Both the position numbers and the translations under genes were made by a program. This document shows positions 1-8,832 of a stretch of 63,923 bases of DNA, piece after piece. The DNA is from Treponema sp. Its GTDB lineage: Bacteria > Spirochaetota > Spirochaetia > Treponematales > Treponemataceae. The stretch covers positions 1 to 63,923 of the forward strand of contig JAFZYR010000040.1 in the NCBI GenBank assembly GCA_017616165.1. The letters run 5' to 3'. The notes beneath the pieces are model-generated. The model did no database searches. It had not been told where the DNA came from and worked only from the letters and a program-made list of their open reading frames with translations. Numbering within the stretch: the stretch's first letter is position 1; each line of letters begins with the position of its first letter.

Positions 1-692
1 ACAGTTGCAATACGAAGAGCGAAACACTTCTTACCAAGAAGAGCGTTTCCACCGTATCCAGAACCGTAAGACCAGATGAGGTGTTCTTCTGGGAACTGTG
101 AAATATATTTGTGTTCAACATCAGCACAAGGCCAGATTCCGCCGTCTGTTTCGCCATTGTTGAGTGGCTTACCTACAGAGTGAAGACATGGTACCCAGTC
201 GCCGTCTGTTCCAACGTACTGCCATACCTTTTCGCCGGCACGTGTCATGATGTCCATGTTCAATACAACGTATTCAGAGTCTGTAAGCTCAATACCGTAT
301 TTTGCAATTGGAGAACCGAGTGGACCCATGCAGAATGGAATTACATACATTGTACGACCGTGCATACAGCCTGTGTAAAGTCCCTTCATTGTAGCCTTGA
401 GTTCTACAGGATCGATCCAGTGGTTTGTTGGACCGGCATCTTCTTCCTTCTTAGAAGAGATGAAGGTACGTGATTCAACACGTGCAACATCGCTTGGAAG
501 AGAACGGAACAAGAAGCAGTTCTCTTTTGCCTTAAGTGGTGTAGCTAATCCGGCGTCTACACACTTTTTCATAAGGCGGTCATATTCAGCCTGAGTTCCG
601 TCAACAATAACAACGTTGTCAGGCTCACACATCTTAACGCATTCTTCAACCCATGCTTTGATCTGGGCGTGCTTAATGTCAGAAACGTTCAT
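1..692 (-). CDS. pckG: Phosphoenolpyruvate carboxykinase (GTP), N-terminal part
   Basis: Interconverts oxaloacetate and phosphoenolpyruvate using GTP/GDP in the cytoplasm; in fermenting spirochaetes it usually works as a CO2-fixing, anaplerotic enzyme. The minus-strand frame starts at the ATG ending at 692 ([18 protein letters not shown]) and runs off the left edge after about 230 of the usual ~600 residues. Visible family signatures are GPTNHWIDP, the [20 protein letters not shown] block and, next to the edge, [24 protein letters not shown]-like bases lie just upstream (revcomp of 695-705). The gene is cut by the window, not broken. Confidence 0.95.
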   Translation of the reverse strand, partial: MNVSDIKHAQIKAWVEECVKMCEPDNVVIVDGTQAEYDRLMKKCVDAGLATPLKAKENCFLFRSLPSDVARVESRTFISSKKEEDAGPTNHWIDPVELKATMKGLYTGCMHGRTMYVIPFCMGPLGSPIAKYGIELTDSEYVVLNMDIMTRAGEKVWQYVGTDGDWVPCLHSVGKPLNNGETDGGIWPCADVEHKYISQFPEEHLIWSYGSGYGGNALLGKKCFALRIAT

Positions 693-787
693 TAAAAACT
701 CCTTATATATGATAGCCTCTTTTCAGTTGCGCCAAAAAAAGGCCCAAAATATACCAAATATAAATATAATGCTTTTTTTTATATAAT

Positions 788-1489
788 TCAAGGTTGAGCA
801 GGGTCGGGTTGAGCTGCTTCAGGTGCATCAAGTATTTTTTTAAGAGGAGTAGATACAAGGCTGATGACCGGGCCAAGCAGGAGTGACATTATAATGGAGC
901 CGATGGCGGAGCCCTGGATGCCGTCCGGGTTTAGTTTGCCGGCTATAACACCAATGAGGACGGCTGTGAGGTCAAAAAGAATGCGGATGATAAAGAAAGG
1001 GATGCGCGGAATCCAGCCGCTTATGATTTGCGGCATGGCGTCGTAAGGTGCTACACCCATCTGAGCATTTATATAGATTGAAGCTACAAAAACAAAGCAG
1101 ATAAGTGTTATTGCAAAAATGATTATGCGGACGGTAAGGCTTGAGTTGTAAATAAAGTCTGCAAAGCCAATGTTGCGCCAGATCCAGCGGCAAAGGTCTA
1201 CTACATAACCTATTAAAATCATGTTTGCAAGGGTGCCAAAGCCAATCATCTGGGCGCCAAAAATAAAGGTGAATACGAGCATAAGGCCGTAAACGAGCAC
1301 CTCGGTGTTTCCAAGACCCCAGCCAAGTGCACTGGCAATATTCAGGTTCATAAAGCTTGCGGGGTCGGTTCCCCAACCGATTTCTACAAGGATTGAAACA
1401 AAAACGCCCATGAGGATTACTGCGGGCAGCATAAAGGCAAGGCGCTTTGCAAAATTCGGGACGATAAACTGTTTAAAAGAAAATTTCAT
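788..1489 (-). CDS. YczE/YyaS-type integral membrane protein
   Basis: A 233-residue polytopic membrane protein with about six hydrophobic segments and a short acidic, proline-containing tail (APEAAQPDPAQP). Its overall shape and the segments GWGTDPASFMNLNIA, IFGAQMIGFGTLANM and NAQMGVAPYDAMPQII match the YczE/YyaS/YitT-like family (COG2364), whose transported substrate is not established. It stands alone, divergent from the GH2 gene. A TATACT box (1500-1505, minus strand) lies 10 nt before the ATG and there is no Shine-Dalgarno sequence, so the leader would be only a few nucleotides. Family assignment is good; function unknown. Confidence 0.75.
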   Translation of the reverse strand: MKFSFKQFIVPNFAKRLAFMLPAVILMGVFVSILVEIGWGTDPASFMNLNIASALGWGLGNTEVLVYGLMLVFTFIFGAQMIGFGTLANMILIGYVVDLCRWIWRNIGFADFIYNSSLTVRIIIFAITLICFVFVASIYINAQMGVAPYDAMPQIISGWIPRIPFFIIRILFDLTAVLIGVIAGKLNPDGIQGSAIGSIIMSLLLGPVISLVSTPLKKILDAPEAAQPDPAQP

Positions 1490-1529
1490 GGTAAGCTTGA
1501 GTATAATCTTATTTGTGCGCTTTTACAAC

Positions 1530-1559
1530 TTGCTAAAAACACAGCATAGCCATTATACT
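1530..1559 (+). promoter_or_regulatory. Promoter giving a leaderless GH2 mRNA
   Basis: TTGCTA (1530-1535), an 18-nt spacer and TATACT (1554-1559), followed by exactly 6 nt and the ATG at 1566. There is no Shine-Dalgarno sequence; transcription would start at or next to the start codon. Confidence 0.6.
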
Positions 1560-1565
1560 TTTAGT

Positions 1566-4500
1566 ATGAAAACCCTTTTTAATGATGCCTGGCAGTTTTG
1601 TGAGCTTGCAATTGATGACAAAAAAATGTATGAGGCTTCTAAGCCTGTACTTCTTTCTCCAGAACAGTTTCTGGATCAGGCCACTTCCTTGTCTTATATG
1701 CCGGTTACTCTTCCTCACGACTGGCAGATTTATCATGTAAAGGATTTATACAAAAACAGCGTGGGTTTTTATAAAAAAAGCTTTGAACTGACCGCAGACC
1801 AGCTGCAAAACCGCTATATTGCCCTTAATTTTGAAGGCGTTTACATGAACAGCGCCGTGTGGGTAAACGGAAAAAAGGCAGGTGAATGGAAGTACGGTTA
1901 TTCGGGCTTTGAATTTGATATAAGCGGGCTTGTAAAAGCCGGAACAAACGAAGTGCTTGTGATTGCGGTTTACCAGAACTGCAACACACGCTGGTATTCA
2001 GGTGCCGGTATTTTTCGTGATGTTTATCTGGTAAATAGTCCTGCAGTTCATATTGTGAGCGACGGTGTTTATTTTAGCGCCCGCCCTGTTGATGAAACAA
2101 AGCTTGGTGGCGAGTGGAAGGTACGCATTAGTACAGAAGTTGTGGTCCCTGAGGCACTCGAAGGGCCGCAACTTGTTCACACTCTTTTAGACAAAACAGG
2201 CAATGTTTTTGCCTTTCGCGAAGGGTCTCAGACTCTAGAGTTTACCGTAACTGCTCCACATCTTTGGGATATTGCTGACCCATATTGTTACACGCTTAAA
2301 ACTGAGCTTTTGGACAAGGATGGAAATGTTCTGGATGTGGTTGTGGGGAAGGTTGGCCTTAAGCATGCAAAGTTTACCTCGGACCAGGGTTTTTTCTTAA
2401 ACGGGCGGCATGTAAAGCTTTACGGGGCCTGCCAGCATCATGACCTTGGGGCGCTGGGAACGGCCTTTAATGTGGAAGCGCTGGCCCGTCAGTTCCGCCT
2501 GCTCAAGCAGATGGGTGTAAATGCCGTGCGCTGTTCTCATAATCCGCCGCCACCTGCCTGGATGGACCTTTGCGACCAGATGGGCCTTCTGGTAGACAGC
2601 GAAGCCTTTGATATGTGGGAAAAGCCTAAAACTCCTTTTGATTACGCAAACTATTTTAATGACTGGTGCGAACGCGATGTCGCTTCCTGGGTGCGCAGCG
2701 GACGAAATCATCCGAGCCTTATTATGTGGTCAATCGGAAACGAGATTTACGACACCCATGTAGGAAACGGTCTTGCCATAACAAAGCGCCTTTATGAAGC
2801 GGTTGTAAAAAATGATTGTGAACGCAATGCACCAATAACTATTGCCTCCAACTACATGATGACGGACGGAGCTCAGGAATGTGCAAAGCATATAGACACC
2901 ATGGGTTACAACTATCTGGAACGCCTTTATGATGTGCATCATAAAAAATATCCGGAATGGAAAATCTACGGTTCAGAAACAGGCTCAACAGTTCAAAGCC
3001 GCGGAATCTATCATTTCCCCGAAACTCTGCAGCTGGTTACCTTTAGCGACGGGCAGTGTTCAACTCTTGGAAATTGTACAACTCCTTGGGGCGCCGCCAA
3101 TACTCAGACAGTGATTGCTGCCGACAGAGATTGCCCGTTCAGCGCAGGTCAGTTTATCTGGACAGGCTGGGATTATATAGGCGAGCCGACACCGTATCAT
3201 TCAAAATCATCGTTCTTCGGGCAGATTGATACGGCAGGCTTTGCAAAAGACACTTATTATCTTTTTAAGTCTGAATGGGCCGGATCCAATACCGAACCGT
3301 TTGTACACCTGCTCCCGTACTGGGACTGGAACGAAGGCCAGCTCATTGATGTAAAGGCCTATTCCAACTGCGCAAGTGTAGAGCTGTTTTTTAATGACAC
3401 TTCGCTTGGCCGCCAGGAAATAAATCACAAGGATGGAAAACGCCCCTTTGGACAGTGGCAGCTTGAATATCACAAGGGCCAGATAAAGGCAGTAGGCTAT
3501 GACGAAGCAGGCACTGTGGTTGCACAGGAGGTGAAGTGTTCGTTTGAAGATCCGGAGAAGATTATTTTGAAGCCCGAAGTGGATGGTAGTAATGGATTGC
3601 CGCGCTCCGCTCGCAATGACATGGCAATCCATTTTATACAGGTAATGACCGCCGACCGCAACAACACCCTCGTAGAAAACGCCCGCAACTACATCACAAT
3701 TAATGTAAGCGGCGACGCCGAGCTTATGGGCATGGATAACGGCGACTCCACAGATTATGATGAGTATAAACCTGCCGATGGCCGCACCCTCACAAGAAAG
3801 CTTTTTTCAAACCGCCTTATTGCAATTGTAAGCCAGAAAGCCGGCAGCAAGGGCTTTGTAGTAACCGCTGCCAGTCAGGGACTTCCTTCTGCTGCAATAA
3901 AGTTTGAACAAGGCACCTGGAGCCAGGTTGAACCAGATAAATCAATAACGCCGCAGACCACTTATGTTCCTGTAAGGAAAATAGAACTGCTCGCTGCCGG
4001 CCCGACTCAACTGAATGCCTCGTACAAAGAAGTTCAGGTATCTGCAAAAGTCCTGCCCCAGAACGCAACAGATAAACAAATAAACTGGAATGCCGTGCTC
4101 AAGGAATGTATTGCAAGTGATAATATTGAAGTCTCTGCGGTCCCTGAGGCTCTCGAAGGGCCGCAACAAAAGATTATAACCGCCACCGGAGACGGCGACT
4201 GCATCCTTCGCTGTACTGCACGTAACAAAACAGAATACGACGAGGTAATAAGCGACCTGCCGTTTAGCGTAAGCGGGCTTGGAAAGTGCCGCCTTAATCC
4301 ATACAGCCTCATCGAAGCCTGCCGCTTTACAGACTGTGACAAAACCGACAGCAAACCGGCTCCTGAAATGTCCCTTGAAAGCGGCATTTCAAACCGAAAG
4401 TGCGGTCCAACCTGGGTAAGCTTTGACAAGGTGGATTTTGGCGCAGACGGTGCAGATACAATTCATCTGCCGATCTTCAGCTTTTCTACAGAGCTTCCGG

Positions 4501-5078
4501 TAAAAATCTGGGACGGACACGGCACAGGCAGTGACAGCACTCTGCTTGGAGAGTTCACCTACCGTCATGAATCAATTTACAATACCTACAGCGAAAACGT
4601 ATTCACGCTAAGCCGCCGTCTTTTTGGAGTTCACACAATAACAATAAGCTTTGAAACAGACCTTTATCTTCACGGCTTTTATTTTGAAAAAACACCAAAG
4701 GCCTTTGCAAAGCTCTGCGCACTGGACGCCGCTCTCATAACAGGTGACACCTTTACAAAAACCGCCGCCGCAGTTGAACAAATTGGCAACAACGTAACCC
4801 TGGATTTTTCAGACATGGATTTTGGAAGTGGGGTAGGCGCAACAAGCCTTACAATCTGCGGAAAATCAAACAGCGAAAACAATACAATTCACCTTAAGGT
4901 TTTTGCAGCAGACGGCACAAGCTCAACTCAGGTAATAGAATTTACCCACACCGACTCCTACGAAGAAAAAACGTTCCCGCTTATGTCAATTACGGGGCCA
5001 ACAAAAATCAGCTTTGTATTCCTGCCGGGAAGTAATTTTGATTTTAAGTGGTTCAGATTTAATAGCGCTAAGGAATAA
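1566..5078 (+). CDS. Glycoside hydrolase family 2 beta-galactosidase-like enzyme
   Basis: A 1170-residue GH2 enzyme that should release a terminal beta-linked sugar such as galactose. Start chosen at 1566 (MKTLFNDAW); a longer frame to 1305 would overlap the divergent gene. Order: N-terminal sugar-binding sandwich, immunoglobulin-like domain, TIM barrel with acid/base Glu393 in MWSIGNEIYD and nucleophile Glu471 in YGSETGS (spacing as in known GH2 enzymes), then a DUF4982/C-terminal GH2 region (VSGDAELMGMDNGD) and one or two C-terminal beta-sandwiches resembling carbohydrate-binding modules (about residues 910-1170). No signal peptide is evident, so it may be cytoplasmic. Odd feature: three short genomic repeats lie in frame at 2144-2170, 3591-3633 and 4139-4165. 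Substrate is not certain; beta-glucuronidase or beta-mannosidase activity cannot be excluded. Confidence 0.88.
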   Translation: MKTLFNDAWQFCELAIDDKKMYEASKPVLLSPEQFLDQATSLSYMPVTLPHDWQIYHVKDLYKNSVGFYKKSFELTADQLQNRYIALNFEGVYMNSAVWVNGKKAGEWKYGYSGFEFDISGLVKAGTNEVLVIAVYQNCNTRWYSGAGIFRDVYLVNSPAVHIVSDGVYFSARPVDETKLGGEWKVRISTEVVVPEALEGPQLVHTLLDKTGNVFAFREGSQTLEFTVTAPHLWDIADPYCYTLKTELLDKDGNVLDVVVGKVGLKHAKFTSDQGFFLNGRHVKLYGACQHHDLGALGTAFNVEALARQFRLLKQMGVNAVRCSHNPPPPAWMDLCDQMGLLVDSEAFDMWEKPKTPFDYANYFNDWCERDVASWVRSGRNHPSLIMWSIGNEIYDTHVGNGLAITKRLYEAVVKNDCERNAPITIASNYMMTDGAQECAKHIDTMGYNYLERLYDVHHKKYPEWKIYGSETGSTVQSRGIYHFPETLQLVTFSDGQCSTLGNCTTPWGAANTQTVIAADRDCPFSAGQFIWTGWDYIGEPTPYHSKSSFFGQIDTAGFAKDTYYLFKSEWAGSNTEPFVHLLPYWDWNEGQLIDVKAYSNCASVELFFNDTSLGRQEINHKDGKRPFGQWQLEYHKGQIKAVGYDEAGTVVAQEVKCSFEDPEKIILKPEVDGSNGLPRSARNDMAIHFIQVMTADRNNTLVENARNYITINVSGDAELMGMDNGDSTDYDEYKPADGRTLTRKLFSNRLIAIVSQKAGSKGFVVTAASQGLPSAAIKFEQGTWSQVEPDKSITPQTTYVPVRKIELLAAGPTQLNASYKEVQVSAKVLPQNATDKQINWNAVLKECIASDNIEVSAVPEALEGPQQKIITATGDGDCILRCTARNKTEYDEVISDLPFSVSGLGKCRLNPYSLIEACRFTDCDKTDSKPAPEMSLESGISNRKCGPTWVSFDKVDFGADGADTIHLPIFSFSTELPVKIWDGHGTGSDSTLLGEFTYRHESIYNTYSENVFTLSRRLFGVHTITISFETDLYLHGFYFEKTPKAFAKLCALDAALITGDTFTKTAAAVEQIGNNVTLDFSDMDFGSGVGATSLTICGKSNSENNTIHLKVFAADGTSSTQVIEFTHTDSYEEKTFPLMSITGPTKISFVFLPGSNFDFKWFRFNSAKE
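2144..2170 (+). repeat. GGTCCCTGAGGC element, copy 1, inside the GH2 gene
   Basis: GGTCCCTGAGGC, one base, then CTCGAAGGGCCGCA. It reads in frame as VPEALEGPQ. The same sequence recurs at 4139-4165 in the same frame. Confidence 0.7.
3591..3633 (+). repeat. CATTGCGAG palindromic element R1, inside the GH2 gene
   Basis: Perfect 11-bp inverted ends AATGGATTGCC (3591-3601) and GGCAATCCATT (3623-3633) around CGCGCTCCGCTCGCAATGACA. It is read in frame as NGLPRSARNDMAIH at a domain junction. Confidence 0.8.
4139..4165 (+). repeat. GGTCCCTGAGGC element, copy 2, inside the GH2 gene
   Basis: Second copy of the element at 2144-2170, differing at one inner base, again read as VPEALEGPQ. Confidence 0.7.
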
Positions 5079-6011
5079 TTACCACACAGCTTTTTCGCCG
5101 GTTGCTTTTTCTCCAATCCAGCTTGCCCAGTATTCAATAAAGCATTTGGTGTAGGGAAGGTCCTTATATTTTTTTGTGCCCTTCAAAATCGGATACAAAA
5201 TGCTTCCCCAGCCAACAGAAATAACGCCGACAATTGCATAGAAAGGACCCATAATCAAAGACTGAACTGTATGGCCGTATTCGTGCACTCTGGCGCCTGT
5301 AAGATAGTCACCTTCATTATTCGGAACAAATATAAAAGGTCCAAGGCTAAGTCCGGCATAAGGATTTTTCCATTGGGTTTCGATAGCACATCTGTAAATG
5401 CGGTGCGGTCTTGCAATATGAATTAAGAAGAAGAAAAAGCCTATGATTGTCTGTCCCAGTCCCCAGGTAAACTGAACAAAAAGATAAAGAAAGCGTGTGA
5501 GACCGGAAGGAGCCGGCTCTGGTACATCCTGCCCGTCCTGCTGCCTTGCTTCTGCCGAATGTGCAACATGAATGCCAATGTGTCCAATTCCCAAAATCAC
5601 TACAGCGGTAATCATAATAGGATTTTTTCCGTAAAAACCAAGGAGTAAAAAGGCTGCTACAGGAAGCGATGCACCGGCCAGAGGAACTCCGCAAAAGCAG
5701 GAATACTGATCTTTAAGGGTACGTGGGCTTCGAAAATAGCGTATCCAGTAAAGCTCATAAAAAATCATGAGAATAAAAGAAGCACAAAGCCACAGCTCCC
5801 ACAAGTTCCACGCCTGCAGATTGAAGTCTGCAAAAACAACAGCCGCAGTAGTCACAAGAATTTCGCCTGCCCGTTCAAAAAACAGCAGCACCTTGCTTTC
5901 ATTTTTTACATATTTATCATAATCAACAGGCTTTTTTTTAGTCCAGATAAGATTCGGAACCATGAGCATAATAAGATAAGCCAGTCCCACATAAGAAAAT
6001 CCAAAATTCAT
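5079..6011 (-). CDS. Polytopic membrane protein with an HEYGH metal-binding motif
   Basis: A 310-residue protein in two parts. The N-terminal ~165 residues (MNFGFSYVGLAYLIMLMVPN, then NESKVLLFFERAGEIL) hold several membrane segments. After a hydrophilic linker rich in Q, D and P, the C-terminal ~130 residues contain RVHEYGHTVQSLIMGPFYAI, an HExxH-type zinc motif beside a hydrophobic segment, and a final KCFIEYWASWIGEKATGE. A membrane metallopeptidase role is possible but unproven. Start at 6011 is chosen because TATAAT lies 6 nt upstream; the frame continues 12 codons further. Its stop abuts the convergent GH2 stop (5078/5079). Confidence 0.6.
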   Translation of the reverse strand: MNFGFSYVGLAYLIMLMVPNLIWTKKKPVDYDKYVKNESKVLLFFERAGEILVTTAAVVFADFNLQAWNLWELWLCASFILMIFYELYWIRYFRSPRTLKDQYSCFCGVPLAGASLPVAAFLLLGFYGKNPIMITAVVILGIGHIGIHVAHSAEARQQDGQDVPEPAPSGLTRFLYLFVQFTWGLGQTIIGFFFFLIHIARPHRIYRCAIETQWKNPYAGLSLGPFIFVPNNEGDYLTGARVHEYGHTVQSLIMGPFYAIVGVISVGWGSILYPILKGTKKYKDLPYTKCFIEYWASWIGEKATGEKAVW

Positions 6012-6017
6012 TTTTAC

Positions 6018-6023
6018 ATTATA
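6018..6023 (-). promoter_or_regulatory. -10 box, leaderless start of the HEYGH gene
   Basis: TATAAT on the minus strand, exactly 6 nt before the ATG at 6011. The -35 is weak. Confidence 0.5.
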
Positions 6024-6058
6024 GCAAAAGATAATCTGCGCGACCACTCAAAAATGCC

Positions 6059-6064
6059 GATAAT
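6059..6064 (+). promoter_or_regulatory. -10 box, leaderless start of rlpA
   Basis: GATAAT followed by TTAAAT and then the ATG at 6071; no Shine-Dalgarno sequence is present. Confidence 0.45.
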
Positions 6065-6070
6065 TTAAAT

Positions 6071-6772
6071 ATGAAGAGATTTGTTGTTATATCAGTAATT
6101 TTGATGATTTTTGGGCACACCTGCCTGTTTGCCTCCCTTTATAAAACCGGTGTCACCGCCTCCTACTATGCAGAGGATTTTCACGGAAAAAAGACCTCCA
6201 ACGGCGAAAAATTTAACATGAATGCACTTACCTGCGCGCACAAATCTCTGCCGTTTAATACAATTCTAAAGGTAACAAATCTTGCAAACGGAAAAAGCGT
6301 AGAGGTTCGTGTAAATGACCGCGGCCCCTTTGTTGCTTCACGCGAAATTGATCTTTCTAAGGCTGCTGCCGTAAAGCTTGGCATGATTGGAACAGGCACT
6401 GCAAAGGTAAAGCTTGAAATTGTAAAGCAGGGCCCTGACACAAAGCTTAGCCGTCAGACTGCTGCAAGTGCGGCAAAAATCATGGCAAAGCTTGGCGGAG
6501 ACTCTTCTACACAGACAACGGCTGCTACCAAGGCAAAGCTTGTTGCAGGAACCTACTGGGACATTCAGATTGGTGCTTTTAAATCAAAGGACAACGCAAA
6601 GGCCCGTGCAAAGGAGCTTTCTAAGGCGGGCTTTAAGGATATAGTTTTGCAAAACTACGGCGAGGTTACCCGTGTTGCAATAAAAAACGTACCTGCCGAA
6701 AAGGTTATTTCCACTCAGGAAAAGCTTGCGCAAAAGGGCTTTACAGAAACTACATTGCGTCAAAGAAAATAA
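6071..6772 (+). CDS. rlpA: RlpA-like septal protein with SPOR domain
   Basis: A 233-residue exported protein. An N-terminal hydrophobic signal ([18 protein letters not shown]) is followed by a double-psi beta-barrel of the RlpA lytic transglycosylase family ([41 protein letters not shown]), then a linker and a C-terminal SPOR domain ([19 protein letters not shown]) that binds denuded peptidoglycan at division sites. The family can cleave glycan strands lacking stem peptides; activity here is inferred. No lipobox cysteine is evident at the expected place. It has its own start signal 6 nt from a GATAAT box. Confidence 0.88.
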   Translation: MKRFVVISVILMIFGHTCLFASLYKTGVTASYYAEDFHGKKTSNGEKFNMNALTCAHKSLPFNTILKVTNLANGKSVEVRVNDRGPFVASREIDLSKAAAVKLGMIGTGTAKVKLEIVKQGPDTKLSRQTAASAAKIMAKLGGDSSTQTTAATKAKLVAGTYWDIQIGAFKSKDNAKARAKELSKAGFKDIVLQNYGEVTRVAIKNVPAEKVISTQEKLAQKGFTETTLRQRK

Positions 6773-6784
6773 CTGTGGTATAAT
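6755..6784 (+). promoter_or_regulatory. Promoter inside the rlpA 3' end
   Basis: TTGCGT (6755-6760), 18-nt spacer, TATAAT (6779-6784), then 7 nt to the ATG at 6792. The -35 lies within the rlpA coding end. A leaderless transcript is predicted. Confidence 0.55.
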
Positions 6785-6791
6785 AATCTAT

Positions 6792-7589
6792 ATGACAAAT
6801 ACTGAGCTGTACAATCTTATTTACTCAAAATACGGCATTATAACCCGCGCAAGGGGCTGCTTTTTATATACAAAAAAATCAATCCGACTTACAGATTTAT
6901 ATCTTGAAAACGGCCGCGCAATTCTTGGCTGGGACTCCAAAAATGCCGGAACCTTCTTAAAAAACATGCTCAACAAGGGGCTCACAGGCGGGTTTATCTG
7001 CGAAGAAAAGCCGCATCTTCGTCTTACAAAGGCCGTTTCGCAGCTGCTGGGTTCTGACCGTAAGCTTGCCTTTTTTCCGGATAAAACAACAGCTTTACAG
7101 GCAGCCCTGTCTATTTCTCCCAAAAGTACTGCAGTTTATCGTCCGTGGAATCCCGGAAATTCTGATTGGACTAAAACAGCTTGTGTGCTTATAAATCCAC
7201 CGCTTGCCTGGGGCGAAGGTCTTTGGCTTGTAGCAGCAGCTCAGGAGCTTGTAAAGGATGATAGTTCATTAAAAGATGCGCTTACCGTTCCTTTTGCACT
7301 TGAAACCGCTGTTACCCGTGCAGTATACAATCTTACTGCGGCTATAGGTGAACGTTCAGAAAAAGACTGGTTTATCTGGGACCCGGTTCTTACAAAATAC
7401 TGGGAGCGCAAGGGACCTTATTTATTCCCAAAAATTTCCGAAAATGAATATGATGATTTTGTGCGCCATTGCCTTGACTGCGGCCTTGTCATAAATCCAA
7501 ATTATAATGAGCCTTCGGTAGTGCCTTTTGGTGCAGATACCGGAGTTTTCAGTCAGCTTAAAAAGACACCCTTCAAAGGAGACAAATAA
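6792..7589 (+). CDS. Conserved protein, weakly aminotransferase-like
   Basis: A 265-residue soluble protein that I do not firmly recognise. The N-terminal stretch IITRARGCFLYTKKSIRLTD followed by LYLENGRAILGW resembles the entry region of class III PLP aminotransferases (arg-Gly-x-Leu-Tyr-x-Asp-x-x-Gly pattern), and the C-terminus has PSVVPFGADTGVFSQL. The central PLP-lysine domain seems absent and the length is about 60% of that family, so it is at best a reduced relative. Start at 6792 is supported by the TATAAT box 7 nt upstream; the open frame extends further into rlpA without a start signal. It probably begins an operon with the next two or three genes. Confidence 0.55.
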   Translation: MTNTELYNLIYSKYGIITRARGCFLYTKKSIRLTDLYLENGRAILGWDSKNAGTFLKNMLNKGLTGGFICEEKPHLRLTKAVSQLLGSDRKLAFFPDKTTALQAALSISPKSTAVYRPWNPGNSDWTKTACVLINPPLAWGEGLWLVAAAQELVKDDSSLKDALTVPFALETAVTRAVYNLTAAIGERSEKDWFIWDPVLTKYWERKGPYLFPKISENEYDDFVRHCLDCGLVINPNYNEPSVVPFGADTGVFSQLKKTPFKGDK

Positions 7590-7594
7590 GAAAT

Positions 7595-7882
7595 ATGAAT
7601 TCACAGCTTCTTTTGTTTATAATTAAGCTTGTTCTTGGCGGAATTGCAGCCTTTCTTGCAATTTTTGTAATGTCAAAAACCCGTGATGCCAGCTGGATGT
7701 TCCTTGTTGCAGGCTTTTTGTTTTCTTATGCAGCCCTGGTCGTAGACCTTATGGTAGAGCTTGGCGTTTTTGCGGCAGATTCTGTGCTTGTTGCAGGCAT
7801 GCCGCTAGTTTCACTTTTGTCGGCAGTAATTCCAAGCTTGCTTTTTATAACTGCCTTTATAATCAGACTGTGCAAAAAATAG
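7595..7882 (+). CDS. Small membrane protein
   Basis: A 95-residue protein with three hydrophobic segments (about residues 3-23, 33-53 and 70-91) and a basic end (RLCKK). It follows the previous gene by 5 nt with AAAGGAG (7576-7582) upstream, so it is co-transcribed. No domain is recognised. Confidence 0.6.
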   Translation: MNSQLLLFIIKLVLGGIAAFLAIFVMSKTRDASWMFLVAGFLFSYAALVVDLMVELGVFAADSVLVAGMPLVSLLSAVIPSLLFITAFIIRLCKK

Positions 7883-7908
7883 CGGGTGTAAAAACCGGGA
7901 ACTGAACA

Positions 7909-8361
7909 ATGACAGAGCTTGACGAATACTGGACAAAATTTCTTACAGAAAAATCACTTCCTCCAGAGACCCGTTGTGCAGGTGACCTTAGCTTTGACGC
8001 CAAGGGCTTTGTAAACGACGAATTAACCACTCTTGTTATAACCGGACGTAAAACAGCGTTTTTTTCTAGCTATGCAACCTTTGCAATAGACCAGGAGCCG
8101 CTGCCTGTATCGGGCGAGCTTTATATAGTTGTAGACAGGGCAGGTAAGCCTGCATGCGTGATTGAGCTTGAGGCTGTAAATGTGCTTCCGTTTAATGAAG
8201 TAACCTGGGAAATGGCCGAAAAAGAAGGCGAGGATGAAAGCCTGGACGCCTGGAGACAAAAGCAGACCGAATATCTGGAGGATGAAGGCGCAGTTCTTGG
8301 CTTTGAATTTACGCCCGACATTAAAGTAGTATATCAAGCCTTTAAGGTGATATATAAATAG
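7909..8361 (+). CDS. ASCH domain protein
   Basis: A 150-residue soluble protein of the ASCH fold, related to PUA and often an RNA-binding or nucleoside-processing module. Matching features are the predicted helical start ELDEYWTKFLTEKSLPPETR, the TLVITGRKTAFFSSYATF strand-loop (basic G-R-K-T motif), YIVVDRAGKPACVIELEAVN and the C-terminal EDEGAVLGFEFTPD before a final strand. Length is typical. It lies 26 nt after the small membrane protein, probably in the same operon. The ligand is unknown. Confidence 0.75.
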   Translation: MTELDEYWTKFLTEKSLPPETRCAGDLSFDAKGFVNDELTTLVITGRKTAFFSSYATFAIDQEPLPVSGELYIVVDRAGKPACVIELEAVNVLPFNEVTWEMAEKEGEDESLDAWRQKQTEYLEDEGAVLGFEFTPDIKVVYQAFKVIYK

Positions 8362-8403
8362 AGCTTGTCGGGTTAAGCCCGATAATGACATTAGGAGGAA
8401 CAT

Positions 8404-8823
8404 ATGGGAAAGGCATCTAACTTTTCATTGGGAAGACTTTTGCTTCAGATTGCAGTTGGAGTAATGCTCACAGTAGCAGGAATCTGGGCACTGCAGGGTG
8501 GCGGAGACGAAGGAATTGCCGCAATCAAATATCTTATTGATGCAAGAAACGTAGAAAGCATTCTTTGCATTGTTTTTGGTATTATTGAGCTTATTGCCGG
8601 TGTTTTCCTTATTCTTGAGCTGTTTATCGGCGACAAATTTGGTTCACTTGGAAAAATCCTTATGTTAATCATTATGATTGTATGGATTGTTGCAATTGTT
8701 CTTATTGATTTCTTTGGCAACGGCGGCCTGTTCCACAACGGAACACACAATTTCTTAAAATGGCTGTATAACTTTGCCTGCCATCTGATTGTACTTGGTG
8801 CACTCATAGTACTGCAGAACTAA
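8404..8823 (+). CDS. Small membrane protein
   Basis: A 139-residue protein with about four hydrophobic segments (near residues 9-27, 52-78, 85-105 and 115-137) and the glycine-rich loop LQGGGDEGIAAIKYL. A strong ribosome site TAGGAGGA ends 5 nt before the ATG. It may be co-transcribed with the ASCH gene 42 nt upstream. No domain is recognised and the function is unknown. Confidence 0.65.
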   Translation: MGKASNFSLGRLLLQIAVGVMLTVAGIWALQGGGDEGIAAIKYLIDARNVESILCIVFGIIELIAGVFLILELFIGDKFGSLGKILMLIIMIVWIVAIVLIDFFGNGGLFHNGTHNFLKWLYNFACHLIVLGALIVLQN

Positions 8824-8832
8824 ATATCCAGC

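Noticed and set aside
1305..1565. 87-codon upstream extension of the GH2 frame
   Set aside because: It overlaps the divergent membrane protein gene, has no ribosome site, and a good promoter ends 6 nt before the ATG at 1566.
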